From the NCBI GenBank assembly GCA_009746045.1, contig RPFO01000154.1, positions 8,456,693 through 8,520,692 of the forward strand: a stretch of 64,000 bases of DNA, read 5' to 3'. The DNA is from Mesostigma viride (Eukaryota; Streptophyta; Mesostigmatophyceae; Mesostigmatales; Mesostigmataceae). Shown here piece by piece: positions 15,527 through 23,858 of the stretch. The notes under the pieces are model-generated. The model made no database searches. It was not told the origin of the DNA and was given only the letters and a program-made list of their open reading frames with translations. Position 1 is the first letter of the stretch. Each line of letters opens with the position of its first letter. The position numbers were made by a program, and so were the translations under genes.

Positions 15527-16042
15527 ATGGACGTCGACACGGGCGACCAGGACCGCGTGTGTCCCTCGTGCTCCGTCCGCAAGCCCGTCGCCGAGTTCCA
15601 CCCCCGCAGCGTACGCACAGGCGGCCCGTGCCGCGCGTGCAGGGCAGAAGAGAACCGCAAGTTCCGGGCCTCGCGCGAGGGGTACTTCCGCCACCTGGTG
15701 CGCAACCTGTCCGCGGCTACCAAGAAGCACCGGTATAAGGTCCAGGGGCCCAGGGTCCAGTTGTACGTCCGCGACCTTGTCAAAATCTGGGACAAACAGG
15801 ACGGCCGGTGCGCGTTGTCGGGCGTGAAAATGTCGTACGATTCGGACATGGGACCCGCTTTGTCGCACGCCCTCGCGGTCGGCGACTCCCGGGCCGACGA
15901 GGATAGGAAACGGAAGAAGGGGGAGAGCGGCGCGCTAGCCCTGAAACGGGGCAAGCCGAACTCCGACCCCAAGAACTCGCTCGACAAGTTTTTAGGAATT
16001 AAGCGGACGGCCTTGAAGGCCCCCTCGTCTTCGTCAAAATAA
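15527..16042 (+). CDS. chimeric gene: HNH-like N-terminus fused to VLTF2-like tail (171 aa)
   Basis: The first 117 residues equal the N-terminus of the HNH-like protein at 19771. At 15878 the frame passes in phase into the last ~54 residues of the VLTF2-like protein (GDSRADEDRKRKKGESGALA...). The fusion was made by the tandem duplication and loses the C-terminal part of the HNH fold. It keeps the Cys-pair zinc motif and a basic tail, so a stable product is possible. Confidence 0.8.
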   Translation: MDVDTGDQDRVCPSCSVRKPVAEFHPRSVRTGGPCRACRAEENRKFRASREGYFRHLVRNLSAATKKHRYKVQGPRVQLYVRDLVKIWDKQDGRCALSGVKMSYDSDMGPALSHALAVGDSRADEDRKRKKGESGALALKRGKPNSDPKNSLDKFLGIKRTALKAPSSSSK

Positions 16043-16072
16043 TTTTGCTATTGTAATGTATAATACAATCGC

Positions 16073-16207
16073 ATGGCTCGCAAGACTGGCAAGGCGGCTC
16101 TCGCTGCAAACCCGTGGATGCGTCACGTGAACGCCACTATGAAGAAGCACAAGGGCATGAAACTCAAGGCAGTGTTGAAGGAAGCTTCGAGGACTTATCG
16201 CAAGTAA
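16073..16207 (+). CDS. small very basic protein (44 aa), copy 2
   Basis: Identical in sequence to 11830-11964, including the AT-rich upstream region, here following the chimeric gene. See copy 1 for composition and possible role. Confidence 0.6.
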   Translation: MARKTGKAALAANPWMRHVNATMKKHKGMKLKAVLKEASRTYRK

Positions 16208-16217
16208 CTTTTCGCGT

Positions 16218-17342
16218 TCATAGTAGATCGTAGTCGATCCCGATCGTTCGGAGCATGTGCAAGTCGGTTTCGTGCAGGTGGAACACCTTGTACTTGGTCT
16301 CGGAGGCGGCCTTGGCCTTTCGATCGGGCTGCGTCCTCCCGCCCACCGGGGGCGAGCGAGGGACCCACCATTGCGGCCAGGAACCGTGCTGCGACCGGTG
16401 ATTGAACGCCTTAAAGAATCGAAGCAGGCCTTCCGCCTTGCGTATTTTGCACGCGCGGCGGTCGGTCGCGGTCTTTATCGTCGTTTGGGCGTTGCTCTCC
16501 ATTTCTTTGTGGTAGGGCGCCCCGTAGTCCCACAGGATCTCTTCGCCCGGGAACAGGTGCCGGGTCGCGTATATCGTCGAACCGATCACGACGGTGTTCG
16601 CTTGGAACCCCGTGCGGTAGGGATCGTTCGCCATGTGGGCGAAATAGCACGGGTAGGGCGTGTTCGCGTTGTCGACTCCGGGCGGCGACCCGCCGTCAAT
16701 CTGCACGCCGTTGACGGTGATGAGCATGTCGGCTCTTCCCGTGCATTCCAACAACGTATTGCGTACCCACGTGTACAGTATGTCGTGCGTGTCCTCCGAC
16801 ATCATGTCGAGCGCGTCGTGGCAATCTTGTTGGAATGCGTCTCCGTTGAACTGCATCGCCTCGAATTTCTCCCATGACTCGGGGCTGGGCTGCGGCCCGA
16901 TCGCGCGGCCGACGTACACGGCGACCGGCTGGCCCCGCGCGAAGAAGCGGTCCGCGTACAGCCCGTTTTCGAACATGCCGCGGGTCGCGAGCGCGCGGCT
17001 TTCGGCCACACGGAGCCACGGGTGCCGCGACCCGTCGCGCGACACGGCACGGATGAGGATGTTGCCGTTCGCGTCGGGGACGTGCACGAGACGGGACGGG
17101 AGACGTCCGTCGCCGTACGCCTGCCGCATGGGCACGGCAGCGGGGGGCGCGAGCCGGTTGACGAAGTTGAACATCTCGATGACCAGCTTGCGCTCCTCTT
17201 CGGAAGTCTCTCTGGTGCCGGGTGGGGGGCAGTTTTCCTCCTGCGTGAGGAGAGAGGGGGGTCGCGCATACTGTACCGGGGGCGGGCCGAAGGGTTTGCC
17301 CCGGAGGCTCCATTTGTCGTATAGCGTGCGCGTGGAGTCCAT
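16218..17342 (-). CDS. SET-domain protein, copy 2 (374 aa)
   Basis: Starts MDSTRTLYDKWSLRGKPFGP. SET features: an N-terminal strand region RGMFENGLYADRFFARGQ with AVYVGRAIG, then CYFAHMANDPYRTGFQANT in place of the usual NH-x-x-x-PN block, and RHLFPGEEILWDYGAPY with the GEE-x-x-x-DYG motif that closes the S-adenosylmethionine/lysine channel. SET proteins methylate lysines of histones and other proteins; a giant-virus or chlorovirus-type SET enzyme acting on host chromatin is a reasonable model (inference). A C-terminal Lys-rich segment follows (KIRKAEGLLRFFKAFNHR). Copy 1 is altered at the N-terminus. Confidence 0.8.
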   Translation of the reverse strand: MDSTRTLYDKWSLRGKPFGPPPVQYARPPSLLTQEENCPPPGTRETSEEERKLVIEMFNFVNRLAPPAAVPMRQAYGDGRLPSRLVHVPDANGNILIRAVSRDGSRHPWLRVAESRALATRGMFENGLYADRFFARGQPVAVYVGRAIGPQPSPESWEKFEAMQFNGDAFQQDCHDALDMMSEDTHDILYTWVRNTLLECTGRADMLITVNGVQIDGGSPPGVDNANTPYPCYFAHMANDPYRTGFQANTVVIGSTIYATRHLFPGEEILWDYGAPYHKEMESNAQTTIKTATDRRACKIRKAEGLLRFFKAFNHRSQHGSWPQWWVPRSPPVGGRTQPDRKAKAASETKYKVFHLHETDLHMLRTIGIDYDLL

Positions 17343-17369
17343 GGAAATATCTCAGGCGAGTGTATATCT

Positions 17370-17612
17370 ATGACGATCGCTCGGTATCTTACGTACGAGG
17401 GCGGTCCTTCGTTCCCTATACGCGCGCGTTTCGCGCAGACGATGAATAGAGACGAGAAGGTGCCGTCAGACGCGCTGTCCCGTTTGCAGACTTTCCAGTC
17501 GCCGGTAAAAGGCGGGAACGCGGAAATGGTCATGGTACCGCGGGATGTTTTGATGCGGATCCTGAACGCGGTCCCTGTCCCAGCGGATGGCGTAAAAACT
17601 TCTTCGGAGTAA
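17370..17612 (+). CDS. hypothetical protein (80 aa), copy 2
   Basis: Identical to 13126-13368. It lies between the divergent SET gene and the 702-aa gene. No function assigned. Confidence 0.5.
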   Translation: MTIARYLTYEGGPSFPIRARFAQTMNRDEKVPSDALSRLQTFQSPVKGGNAEMVMVPRDVLMRILNAVPVPADGVKTSSE

Positions 17613-17621
17613 GTATAGGCC

Positions 17622-19730
17622 ATGAACCGCTCTTGGAGACACGAACCGCAAACAGAAGAGGCCAAAACGCCGGGGATCCTCGCGCGGCTGTTCCGAGGCA
17701 GCGCAGACGCGATGGGGTGGACGCGGGACAAGGTGGGAGCGTGCGCGAACGGGGTCGGAAAGTCGCTCAACAGGAAGGAGCTGGAGACGCTCGTCACCCT
17801 CCTTTACAACGAGCTGCCGACGGGCTTCACGTCCAAACTGCCCTCGAACACGCTGTGCATGCTGGCGGGGGACCAGATCGTGGGGTACCTGCTCGTGAAC
17901 CTGTGCAAGGACGCGATGAAGGGGCACGCCGAGTCCCACGAGAGGCTCGTGGACGCGGCGCACCTTCTCACGAAGAAGCCCAAGGACCTCCTGGGCAAGG
18001 TGCCTAAGAACTACCTGTGCGAGTTGATCGCGCAGGCCACGAACACGTCCCAGCGCGTGGCGGCTCTGCAGGGCACGCCGGAGTTCCGGAAGCTCGACAG
18101 GTTCGATTTTCGGGACATCGGCGTGCAGGCGGCTCGGGCGTTTGCGGACGAAGACGCGGGCCGAGGGCACGCCGCGATCGTGAACAACGTGTTCCCGAAC
18201 GGCCGCGTGCGTAGAGCGGCGCCCGCTCGTCGTCATCGTCGCGACCGCGACCGGTCGCCGCCGAGGAGGTACTACGACGACGTCCACGACGCGTACCAGG
18301 CCTCCGTCGGGGGTGAGGCTCCCCCTAGCGCGGCGTGTCATCGCGTCATGGCCTCAGCGTTGCGGAACGTCCACAGGGCGCGGGCGGCGCAGCTCGTGGA
18401 GGCGCTGAACCCGTTGACGGGGACGAAGAAGTTCGACCCGAAACGCGGCACTCGGGCGTCTGCGGAGGGCAGCAACGCGTTCACGGGGATCGAGCGGTCC
18501 GAGCCGCGGTTGGGAGAGGTGGGGTCCTCGGGCGACGGGAATAGGTACCGCAGGGATAAGGTGTTCGGCCCGGGGGTCCACCTCGCGGAGGACGATCCGG
18601 AAGGTGCACCTGAACCCGCTCCCCCTCTCCCTGATTATATCAAGAAACTGTATGAGGAGCTTGCGGTCAAGCCTACTGGTCCTATTACCGCCGAAATGGC
18701 ACAAAAGTTCCATGAAAAAATGTCACTTGCATTAGGCGGGTCTGATTGGGTGTTTGATGATATGCCGAACGAACATTTTGCGACGTGGGCTGACCATACA
18801 GACCTCGACATGTCTAACTCTGACGTAAAGAGGTTCGTGGAAAGAATCAAAGAGTACAGTATTGATCCTAACAATTCGAGGCTTCAACTAGGTGTTACTT
18901 TCCGAGATATAGAGCTTGCATTCCCTGACTCTGGAACCGACGCCGAAAAAAACGCGAAAATACGTGACGCTTTCAAGAAAATACACGAGAACATAGCGAC
19001 TGGGATGGCAGATAGAACAGCCACCGACTTGGCAGCTGGTAAGCGTCTAACTTCGATACCTCTAGCGAAAGCTTATATGGAGTACAAGCGATTGGTGAAT
19101 GATCGTCCGGGCTTATTACTTGATATGAAATATATCGATGGTATCGCGAAGAGGCACGGTGGTGGGAAGGAGGGGGAAAGGGATATCAAGTTGAACCTAT
19201 TAAATAAAGAACTGCAACGTCCGGATATTGTTGCGGAACCTCATAAGCGTTATGAAGCCCTATACACGCTCTATAACCAGATTCCTGCCCTATATCGTGA
19301 AAACTCTCGCGATGTACAACGGGGATTTTTGAACATATTCAAGGGGAGAATGACCGGTCCGGAACGTTTCGAAGCATTGAAACGCTTGATTTCGAGAGCT
19401 AAATTGGATCCATACATAAGTTCTATGCAGATATTTCGTCCGCCGAAGGTTCAAGTCTCCGATCAAAAGGCAGTCGAGGAAGTTCTTGAGAAGGTAAAGG
19501 AGAGCAAGGACAAAAAAATGATTAATACGGTCGACCGGCTTCTGAGTGTGGTGTATGGATCTAACAAGCCAAAAAATTGGAAAAGTACGCACCCTGTAAC
19601 CCAGAAGCGTGTAGCTAAAACACGTTCCGCGGGGCGCGCCAAATCCCCGAAAAGGACGGTGAAGCGCAAACCCGTCCACCGCCCGCTCGCCAAGTGCATC
19701 GGGGTGAAGAACGGCGTCTTCTGCGGCTAA
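17622..19730 (+). CDS. 702-aa protein of two-part composition, copy 2
   Basis: Identical at protein level to 13378-15486. Here the GC-to-AT change falls at about 18628 and the return at about 19595. Confidence 0.75.
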   Translation: MNRSWRHEPQTEEAKTPGILARLFRGSADAMGWTRDKVGACANGVGKSLNRKELETLVTLLYNELPTGFTSKLPSNTLCMLAGDQIVGYLLVNLCKDAMKGHAESHERLVDAAHLLTKKPKDLLGKVPKNYLCELIAQATNTSQRVAALQGTPEFRKLDRFDFRDIGVQAARAFADEDAGRGHAAIVNNVFPNGRVRRAAPARRHRRDRDRSPPRRYYDDVHDAYQASVGGEAPPSAACHRVMASALRNVHRARAAQLVEALNPLTGTKKFDPKRGTRASAEGSNAFTGIERSEPRLGEVGSSGDGNRYRRDKVFGPGVHLAEDDPEGAPEPAPPLPDYIKKLYEELAVKPTGPITAEMAQKFHEKMSLALGGSDWVFDDMPNEHFATWADHTDLDMSNSDVKRFVERIKEYSIDPNNSRLQLGVTFRDIELAFPDSGTDAEKNAKIRDAFKKIHENIATGMADRTATDLAAGKRLTSIPLAKAYMEYKRLVNDRPGLLLDMKYIDGIAKRHGGGKEGERDIKLNLLNKELQRPDIVAEPHKRYEALYTLYNQIPALYRENSRDVQRGFLNIFKGRMTGPERFEALKRLISRAKLDPYISSMQIFRPPKVQVSDQKAVEEVLEKVKESKDKKMINTVDRLLSVVYGSNKPKNWKSTHPVTQKRVAKTRSAGRAKSPKRTVKRKPVHRPLAKCIGVKNGVFCG

Positions 19731-19770
19731 AACCGCGCCCCGATTTTGGGAGAGTACTAGAAACGCCGAA

Positions 19771-20370
19771 ATGGACGTCGACACGGGCGACCAGGACCGC
19801 GTGTGTCCCTCGTGCTCCGTCCGCAAGCCCGTCGCCGAGTTCCACCCCCGCAGCGTACGCACAGGCGGCCCGTGCCGCGCGTGCAGGGCAGAAGAGAACC
19901 GCAAGTTCCGGGCCTCGCGCGAGGGGTACTTCCGCCACCTGGTGCGCAACCTGTCCGCGGCTACCAAGAAGCACCGGTATAAGGTCCAGGGGCCCAGGGT
20001 CCAGTTGTACGTCCGCGACCTTGTCGAAATCTGGGACAAACAGGACGGCCGGTGCGCGTTGTCGGGCGTGAAAATGTCGTACGATTCGGACATGGGACCC
20101 GCTTTGTCGCACGCCCTCGCGGCCGTTATCGACGTCATACGCCCCGGGGACGACGTCGTGAAGGATAACGTCCGTCTTGTGTGTCGCCGCATCAAGCGGA
20201 TGAAGGGGCCGGACGACCCGGACTCCTTCCGCACGTTCTGCGCGATGGTGGCTCGAAAGGCGGGAAACGCGGAAACCGACGTGGCAGAAGAGACGTCGCC
20301 ACCGGATGATGTCATGAAGGAGTGTGACGTCGTGCCCCGCCAGTCGTGGGCGGACGCCACGGACGACTAG
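19771..20370 (+). CDS. HNH-like endonuclease with N-terminal zinc motif (199 aa)
   Basis: The N-terminus has two Cys pairs (VCPSCSVRKPVAEFHPRS, then PCRACRAEEN) as in zinc-binding HNH proteins of viruses and phages. Later, DLVEIWDKQDGRCALSGVKM and VIDVIRPGDDVVKDNVRLVC with RIKRMK match the L..LW..Q.G.C..SG..., D.I.P..GY...N..lv...N..K layout of such HNH nucleases; the catalytic His positions are not clear. It may be a homing-type nuclease or a virion nuclease. The unique C-terminus distinguishes it from the chimeric copy at 15527. Confidence 0.6.
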   Translation: MDVDTGDQDRVCPSCSVRKPVAEFHPRSVRTGGPCRACRAEENRKFRASREGYFRHLVRNLSAATKKHRYKVQGPRVQLYVRDLVEIWDKQDGRCALSGVKMSYDSDMGPALSHALAAVIDVIRPGDDVVKDNVRLVCRRIKRMKGPDDPDSFRTFCAMVARKAGNAETDVAEETSPPDDVMKECDVVPRQSWADATDD

Positions 20371-20374
20371 CGGG

Positions 20375-20381
20375 TATAAAA
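20375..20381 (+). promoter_or_regulatory. TATA box of the SSB gene
   Basis: GGGTATAAAAGCC, a textbook TATA box, 123 bases upstream of the ATG at 20504. The leader contains CGATTGAATCGG at 20461-20472, 31 bases before the ATG. Confidence 0.6.
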
Positions 20382-20503
20382 GCCGTGACGTGCCTCGTTC
20401 GGAGGGGTCTCGCGATTTTCTCAGCCCTAAACATACTCTCACCGTGGAGTTCTGTCGATTCGATTGAATCGGTGTGCCCCTCTCGACGATTCCAACGAAC
20501 CCA

Positions 20504-21229
20504 ATGGCGTCGACGATTGTCCTGTTTGACGATTTCGATGCGGAGAAGGTTCTGTACAAGGACCCCAAACGGACCGGCCGCGGCCAGGCCGGGCCCGGCG
20601 CGTTGTCCGCGTACATGTCGTACGGCGTCGAAGGCACCCCCGTGCGCATCCAAACGCCCCGGATGCGGGCTCCGTTCGGAATCAGCTGCTTCGAGCCCAA
20701 GAACGGAATGGGCGACAAGAAGTACACGCTCGACCTGTCCTTCGACGGATACATGAACGACGGGGCGGACACGAACATCTTCTACCAGATGTGGCAGTGT
20801 CTCGACGAGCAAAACAAGAAGCAGTCTTTCCAGAAGTGCGTCGAGTGGTTCGGCAAGAAGATGAGCGAGGAGCTGGTCCAGGAGCTGTACACCTCCGCCA
20901 TCAAGCCGTCTAAGAAGGAGGAGTACCCTCCCACTCTCAAGTGCAACGTCCCGTTCCGCGACAACCACTTCCAGTGCCGCTTTTTTGACGAGAACCGCAA
21001 GCCGTCGACCTTCGCGGACGTGCAGAAGGGGTGCGAAGTCCAAGTGATCTTGGAGGTCTCCCGTCTGTGGTTCATGGACAAGCAGTTCGGGTGCACCCCG
21101 GTGGTGCAGTCGATCCAGTTCTTCCCCTCGACCCGCATGCCCGAGGGGTACTGCTTCCTGGACCGCGAAGACGGCAACGGGTCCGACGACCAGGACTCTC
21201 ACAAGCGCCAGAGGACGGACAGTCCCTAG
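20504..21229 (+). CDS. gp2.5-like single-stranded DNA-binding protein candidate (241 aa)
   Basis: ATG at 20504 (MASTIVLFDDFDAE). The order of conserved blocks, TPRMRAPFGISCFEP, GDKKYTLDLSFDGY, YPPTLKCNVPF, QVILEVSRLWFMDKQFG and an acidic C-terminal stretch, fits the T7 gp2.5-like SSB family described in large eukaryotic DNA viruses. Such proteins coat single strands during replication and use an acidic tail for partner contacts. Here the tail is acidic then basic (GSDDQDSHKRQRTDSP). Strong TATA promoter; a single gene with its own AATAAA signal. Confidence 0.6.
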   Translation: MASTIVLFDDFDAEKVLYKDPKRTGRGQAGPGALSAYMSYGVEGTPVRIQTPRMRAPFGISCFEPKNGMGDKKYTLDLSFDGYMNDGADTNIFYQMWQCLDEQNKKQSFQKCVEWFGKKMSEELVQELYTSAIKPSKKEEYPPTLKCNVPFRDNHFQCRFFDENRKPSTFADVQKGCEVQVILEVSRLWFMDKQFGCTPVVQSIQFFPSTRMPEGYCFLDREDGNGSDDQDSHKRQRTDSP

Positions 21230-21268
21230 GGCGTCTCACGGAATCCTTTGTTGGTATTGAACTTTTCT

Positions 21269-21274
21269 AATAAA
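21269..21274 (+). terminator. AATAAA polyadenylation-type signal after the SSB gene
   Basis: TAATAAAGATTC 40 bases after the SSB stop and before the next start at 21304. Confidence 0.4.
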
Positions 21275-21303
21275 GATTCTTTGGTATTTCTATCAGTAAC
21301 CCC

Positions 21304-21735
21304 ATGCAGCCGGAAAGCATTTTCAAAGCACTTGTCGTAGGTTCTTCGGCGCCTCTCGCATGCGTCCTGCCGTTGTATCTAGCGGCTATCCGGTCGTTCG
21401 TCGAGCCCGTCCAGGGCGGCCAATACGTGAACACGGAATGGCTCGTCTTTCTGAGCATGATCTTGCTGGGGATCGGCAACCTCGCATCGATCCGTTGGAG
21501 CCGCGAGTTCGACGAAAACATGTCGAGCGAGCGCAAGTTCGTGATCGCGGGCTCGCTGGTCGGCCTCATGACGGGCGCCCTGGTCGCGACGTCCGGATTC
21601 CACGGTTCCTACTTCCCCGATTGGGGCTGGATGGGCCACTTCACGACCCTCGGGTCGTTTGCGGCCTTGTATGCGCTGTTGTTTTACTTCGCTCTGAGGC
21701 CTATGGACGCCGCCATGTACCAGGTGTGTCCATGA
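21304..21735 (+). CDS. polytopic membrane protein (143 aa)
   Basis: Starts MQPESIFKALVVGSSAPLAC. Four hydrophobic segments: about residues 8-27, 46-60 (WLVFLSMILLGIGNLA), 77-95 (VIAGSLVGLMTGALVAT) and 111-131 (TLGSFAALYALLFYFAL). Probable virion or host-membrane protein; no family recognised. Confidence 0.65.
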   Translation: MQPESIFKALVVGSSAPLACVLPLYLAAIRSFVEPVQGGQYVNTEWLVFLSMILLGIGNLASIRWSREFDENMSSERKFVIAGSLVGLMTGALVATSGFHGSYFPDWGWMGHFTTLGSFAALYALLFYFALRPMDAAMYQVCP

Positions 21736-21766
21736 GGAAAAATATAGGATCTGAACGTTGGTAACG

Positions 21767-22243
21767 ATGCAATCGTTGGCGTTAGGACGCATGGGGTTTC
21801 CGCGCGATACGATTTGTGGCAGTCGATTTCGACCGAACGCGCACGATTCGAAATGCGTGCGATGGCTAAAACGGGTCGAGGCCGAGCGCGGCATCCGCAT
21901 TCAGCACGCGGGGTCGCCGCGCGGCGAGAAGGTGATCCTTCTGCGGAACGGAAAACCGCACGCCGTGGATGGGTTCACGTACGACACGTGGCCTCCTACC
22001 GTATTCGAATACCACGGCGACTTCTGGCACGGAAACCCGGACATGTACGACTTTTTTCAGTTACACCCCGTCAAGCGGTGCTATAACGGCGAGCTTTACA
22101 TCCGCACTAAGAACCGCGAAAAGGACATACTAGCACGGGGGTACGCATTGGAAATTCGGTGGGAGTGCGAGGACGACGGGTATCCACCTCCGGATTGGGA
22201 GGCGCCCGAACAGTTTCCCTTTGAAAAGAAATTGTATTACTAG
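21767..22243 (+). CDS. VSR/restriction-fold nuclease-like protein (158 aa)
   Basis: ATG at 21767 (MQSLALGRMGFPRD); a longer frame would need TTG. Key blocks: HAVDGFTYDTW, TVFEYHGDFWHGNPDMY and, near the end, ILARGYALEIRWECE. The VDG, E-Y-H-G-x-x-W-H-G and W-E-C-E order matches the very-short-patch-repair type PD-(D/E)XK nuclease fold seen in giant viruses and mobile elements. It could nick or repair DNA; the substrate is unknown. Confidence 0.6.
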   Translation: MQSLALGRMGFPRDTICGSRFRPNAHDSKCVRWLKRVEAERGIRIQHAGSPRGEKVILLRNGKPHAVDGFTYDTWPPTVFEYHGDFWHGNPDMYDFFQLHPVKRCYNGELYIRTKNREKDILARGYALEIRWECEDDGYPPPDWEAPEQFPFEKKLYY

Positions 22244-22258
22244 AAGTATAACACAGTC

Positions 22259-23005
22259 ATGGCGTCCTTTCCCGATACAGGAATGCAGGTTTCCGGCACC
22301 GCGATGCCCAACTCCTATTGCACGGCCCCGTCCTATCGCGGGGATAGCTACATCGGCGCTCGAGAGCGCCCACAGGTGTTTCCCGAACTTTGCGGCGATC
22401 CGCAGTTCGAGTCCCTGCGATCCGCCCAGCAGCTGGGAACAGAGACCAAGTGGATCCCGTCGGACGAGTACGACGTCACGTACGGCATCGACACGCGCGC
22501 GGCTCCTCGTCTGGCGCAGTGGGGCAGCAACTTCGACGCGCAGATGCAGTTCGCAAAGGACCTCATGCCCACCCAGGAGGACGTGCTCAGCGCCCAGTTG
22601 AAGCAGTCGGACGGCATCATGGCGGTTACGAGCAACCGTAAGGACCTCCCCTTCTCGGGCATCCAGACGCTGAGAGAGTACATCCCCGCCCCCATGAACA
22701 TCGGCATGTTCGGGCAGATGAACCTGGCGTCGACGGGCGCGTTCGGCAGCATGAAGATCGACGACAATTGCCAGTGCACGTGCGGTGGCGCGACGGGAAT
22801 CAGCAACTTCGTCCCTCCTCCTACGTTGGCGTTCGACCCGAGGTACCAGGCGCCCGTCATGGGAGAGGACGCGGGCATCGCCGTGTTTTCGATGCCGTCC
22901 GTGAACACGTCCTCCTCTCTCGGCGTTACGGGCGAGAGCGGCCGTCCCAGCGACAACGCGTTCTACGGCGCCCCGGGGATGAACACCGAGCTGTCTGGTC
23001 TGTAA
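22259..23005 (+). CDS. hypothetical protein (248 aa), possible virion protein
   Basis: Starts MASFPDTGMQVSGTAMPN. Rich in Gly, Pro, Ser and Met, with few long helices and a Cys cluster CQCTCGG at about residue 172. Such low-complexity composition suggests a structural protein (inference). No family recognised. It is 15 bases downstream of the nuclease gene. Confidence 0.6.
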   Translation: MASFPDTGMQVSGTAMPNSYCTAPSYRGDSYIGARERPQVFPELCGDPQFESLRSAQQLGTETKWIPSDEYDVTYGIDTRAAPRLAQWGSNFDAQMQFAKDLMPTQEDVLSAQLKQSDGIMAVTSNRKDLPFSGIQTLREYIPAPMNIGMFGQMNLASTGAFGSMKIDDNCQCTCGGATGISNFVPPPTLAFDPRYQAPVMGEDAGIAVFSMPSVNTSSSLGVTGESGRPSDNAFYGAPGMNTELSGL

Positions 23006-23071
23006 ACGCCTTGAATGACGCACGCGCTTACAACGGGATGGTAAAAATGTGCTGGTATAGTCACAAACAGG

Positions 23072-23557
23072 ATGGAAGGCGCGGTCGAGTTCGAGGAATG
23101 GCGCAACTCGATGCGGACGAAGACGACCGAGTTCATCGAGATCGACGACGTTTTGAAGACGTCCACCAAAGACCTGGCGCCCCTCCGCAAGCGGCGCAAG
23201 GCCCTGCAGGCCGAGATCCTGGAATGCATGACCAAGGCGGGCGTCGACGCCTGCAACATCTCGGGGCGCGACGACAAGCTGCTCGTGAAGACGCGGAAGA
23301 AGCGCGTGCCTCTCAAAGACGTGATCCACGAGCGCGCGGTGGCCTTTTTCGACGGGGACGAGGGCAAGGCGCAGGCGTGCATCGATTTCCTGATGGACCC
23401 GGCTGTGGAGGAGGTGCGGGCTCTCTGCCGCGTGTCGAAGAAGCCGAGCAAGGCGAAGAAGGGGAGGAAGAAGAAGGGGGAGGACGAGGAGGAGGGTCAG
23501 GAGGAGGAGGAGGAGGAGGAAGAAGAGGAGGATCTCTCGGATGGTGGGGAAGACTGA
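23072..23557 (+). CDS. helical protein with basic then poly-Glu tail (161 aa)
   Basis: Starts MEGAVEFEEWRNSMRTKTTE. The first 130 residues are a charged helical domain (LRKRRKALQAEILECMTKAG, then a strand pair DDKLLVKTRKKRVPLKDV), a layout like short conserved giant-virus proteins of unknown function. Then a Lys-rich stretch (KAKKGRKKK) and a run of Glu to the end. The poly-Glu codons overlap the end of a minus-strand frame as poly-Ser. Confidence 0.65.
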   Translation: MEGAVEFEEWRNSMRTKTTEFIEIDDVLKTSTKDLAPLRKRRKALQAEILECMTKAGVDACNISGRDDKLLVKTRKKRVPLKDVIHERAVAFFDGDEGKAQACIDFLMDPAVEEVRALCRVSKKPSKAKKGRKKKGEDEEEGQEEEEEEEEEEDLSDGGED

Positions 23558-23724
23558 TCCGTTTCCTCTGGTTCGGCTGCTAGGTCCTCTCTCGCGTCCA
23601 TGACGAAACAAAGGATGCCTGTCTGTTCGTAGTGGTCCAAGTAAGACCCGTAGGCGTCGATCCAATCGCCGGACCACGGCATGATGGCGATGTTGTTGTG
23701 CACCGGGTGCCAAAACGATTGCAT
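23497..23724 (-). CDS. possible small protein with poly-Ser tail (75 aa)
   Basis: Starts MQSFWHPVHNNIAIMPWSGD. The first 55 residues look like a folded sequence with aromatics, and the gap between the flanking plus-strand genes is otherwise empty. The last ~12 residues are serine only because they are the reverse of the neighbour's poly-Glu codons. Could be a genuine small gene that overlaps its neighbour tail to tail. Confidence 0.45.
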   Translation of the reverse strand: MQSFWHPVHNNIAIMPWSGDWIDAYGSYLDHYEQTGILCFVMDAREDLAAEPEETDQSSPPSERSSSSSSSSSSS

Positions 23725-23858
23725 CGTCGACGAGGACGACGATACGATTCAAACTTCATTGCGAATAAATCGTAGCGGGTCCGATCGGTCGCTCTCCATT
23801 TATTCCCTGGCGCGTTCGACGCGCGAAGGATAAAACCGGTGTTTACAGGAACGATCCG

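Larger units (their letters stand above)
11635..15877 (+). repeat. tandem duplication, copy 1 (4243 bp)
   Basis: Copy 1 runs from inside the VLTF2-like gene to inside the HNH-like gene and repeats immediately at 15878-20121. I saw only three differences: T/C at 12166 versus 16409, a G-run of 5 versus 6 bases near 12981/17224, and A/G at 15783 versus 20027. Junction homology is only one or two bases, pointing to non-homologous duplication or an assembly effect. Confidence 0.95.
15878..20121 (+). repeat. tandem duplication, copy 2 (4244 bp)
   Basis: Second copy of 11635-15877. It carries the complete forms of the SET gene (long reading frame) and, with the unique sequence after 20121, of the HNH-like gene. 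Confidence 0.95.

Noticed and set aside
22130-23752. 540-aa minus-strand open frame
   Set aside because: It runs antisense to two good plus-strand genes and its Arg/Val/His/Leu composition is that of a reverse frame of GC-rich coding DNA.
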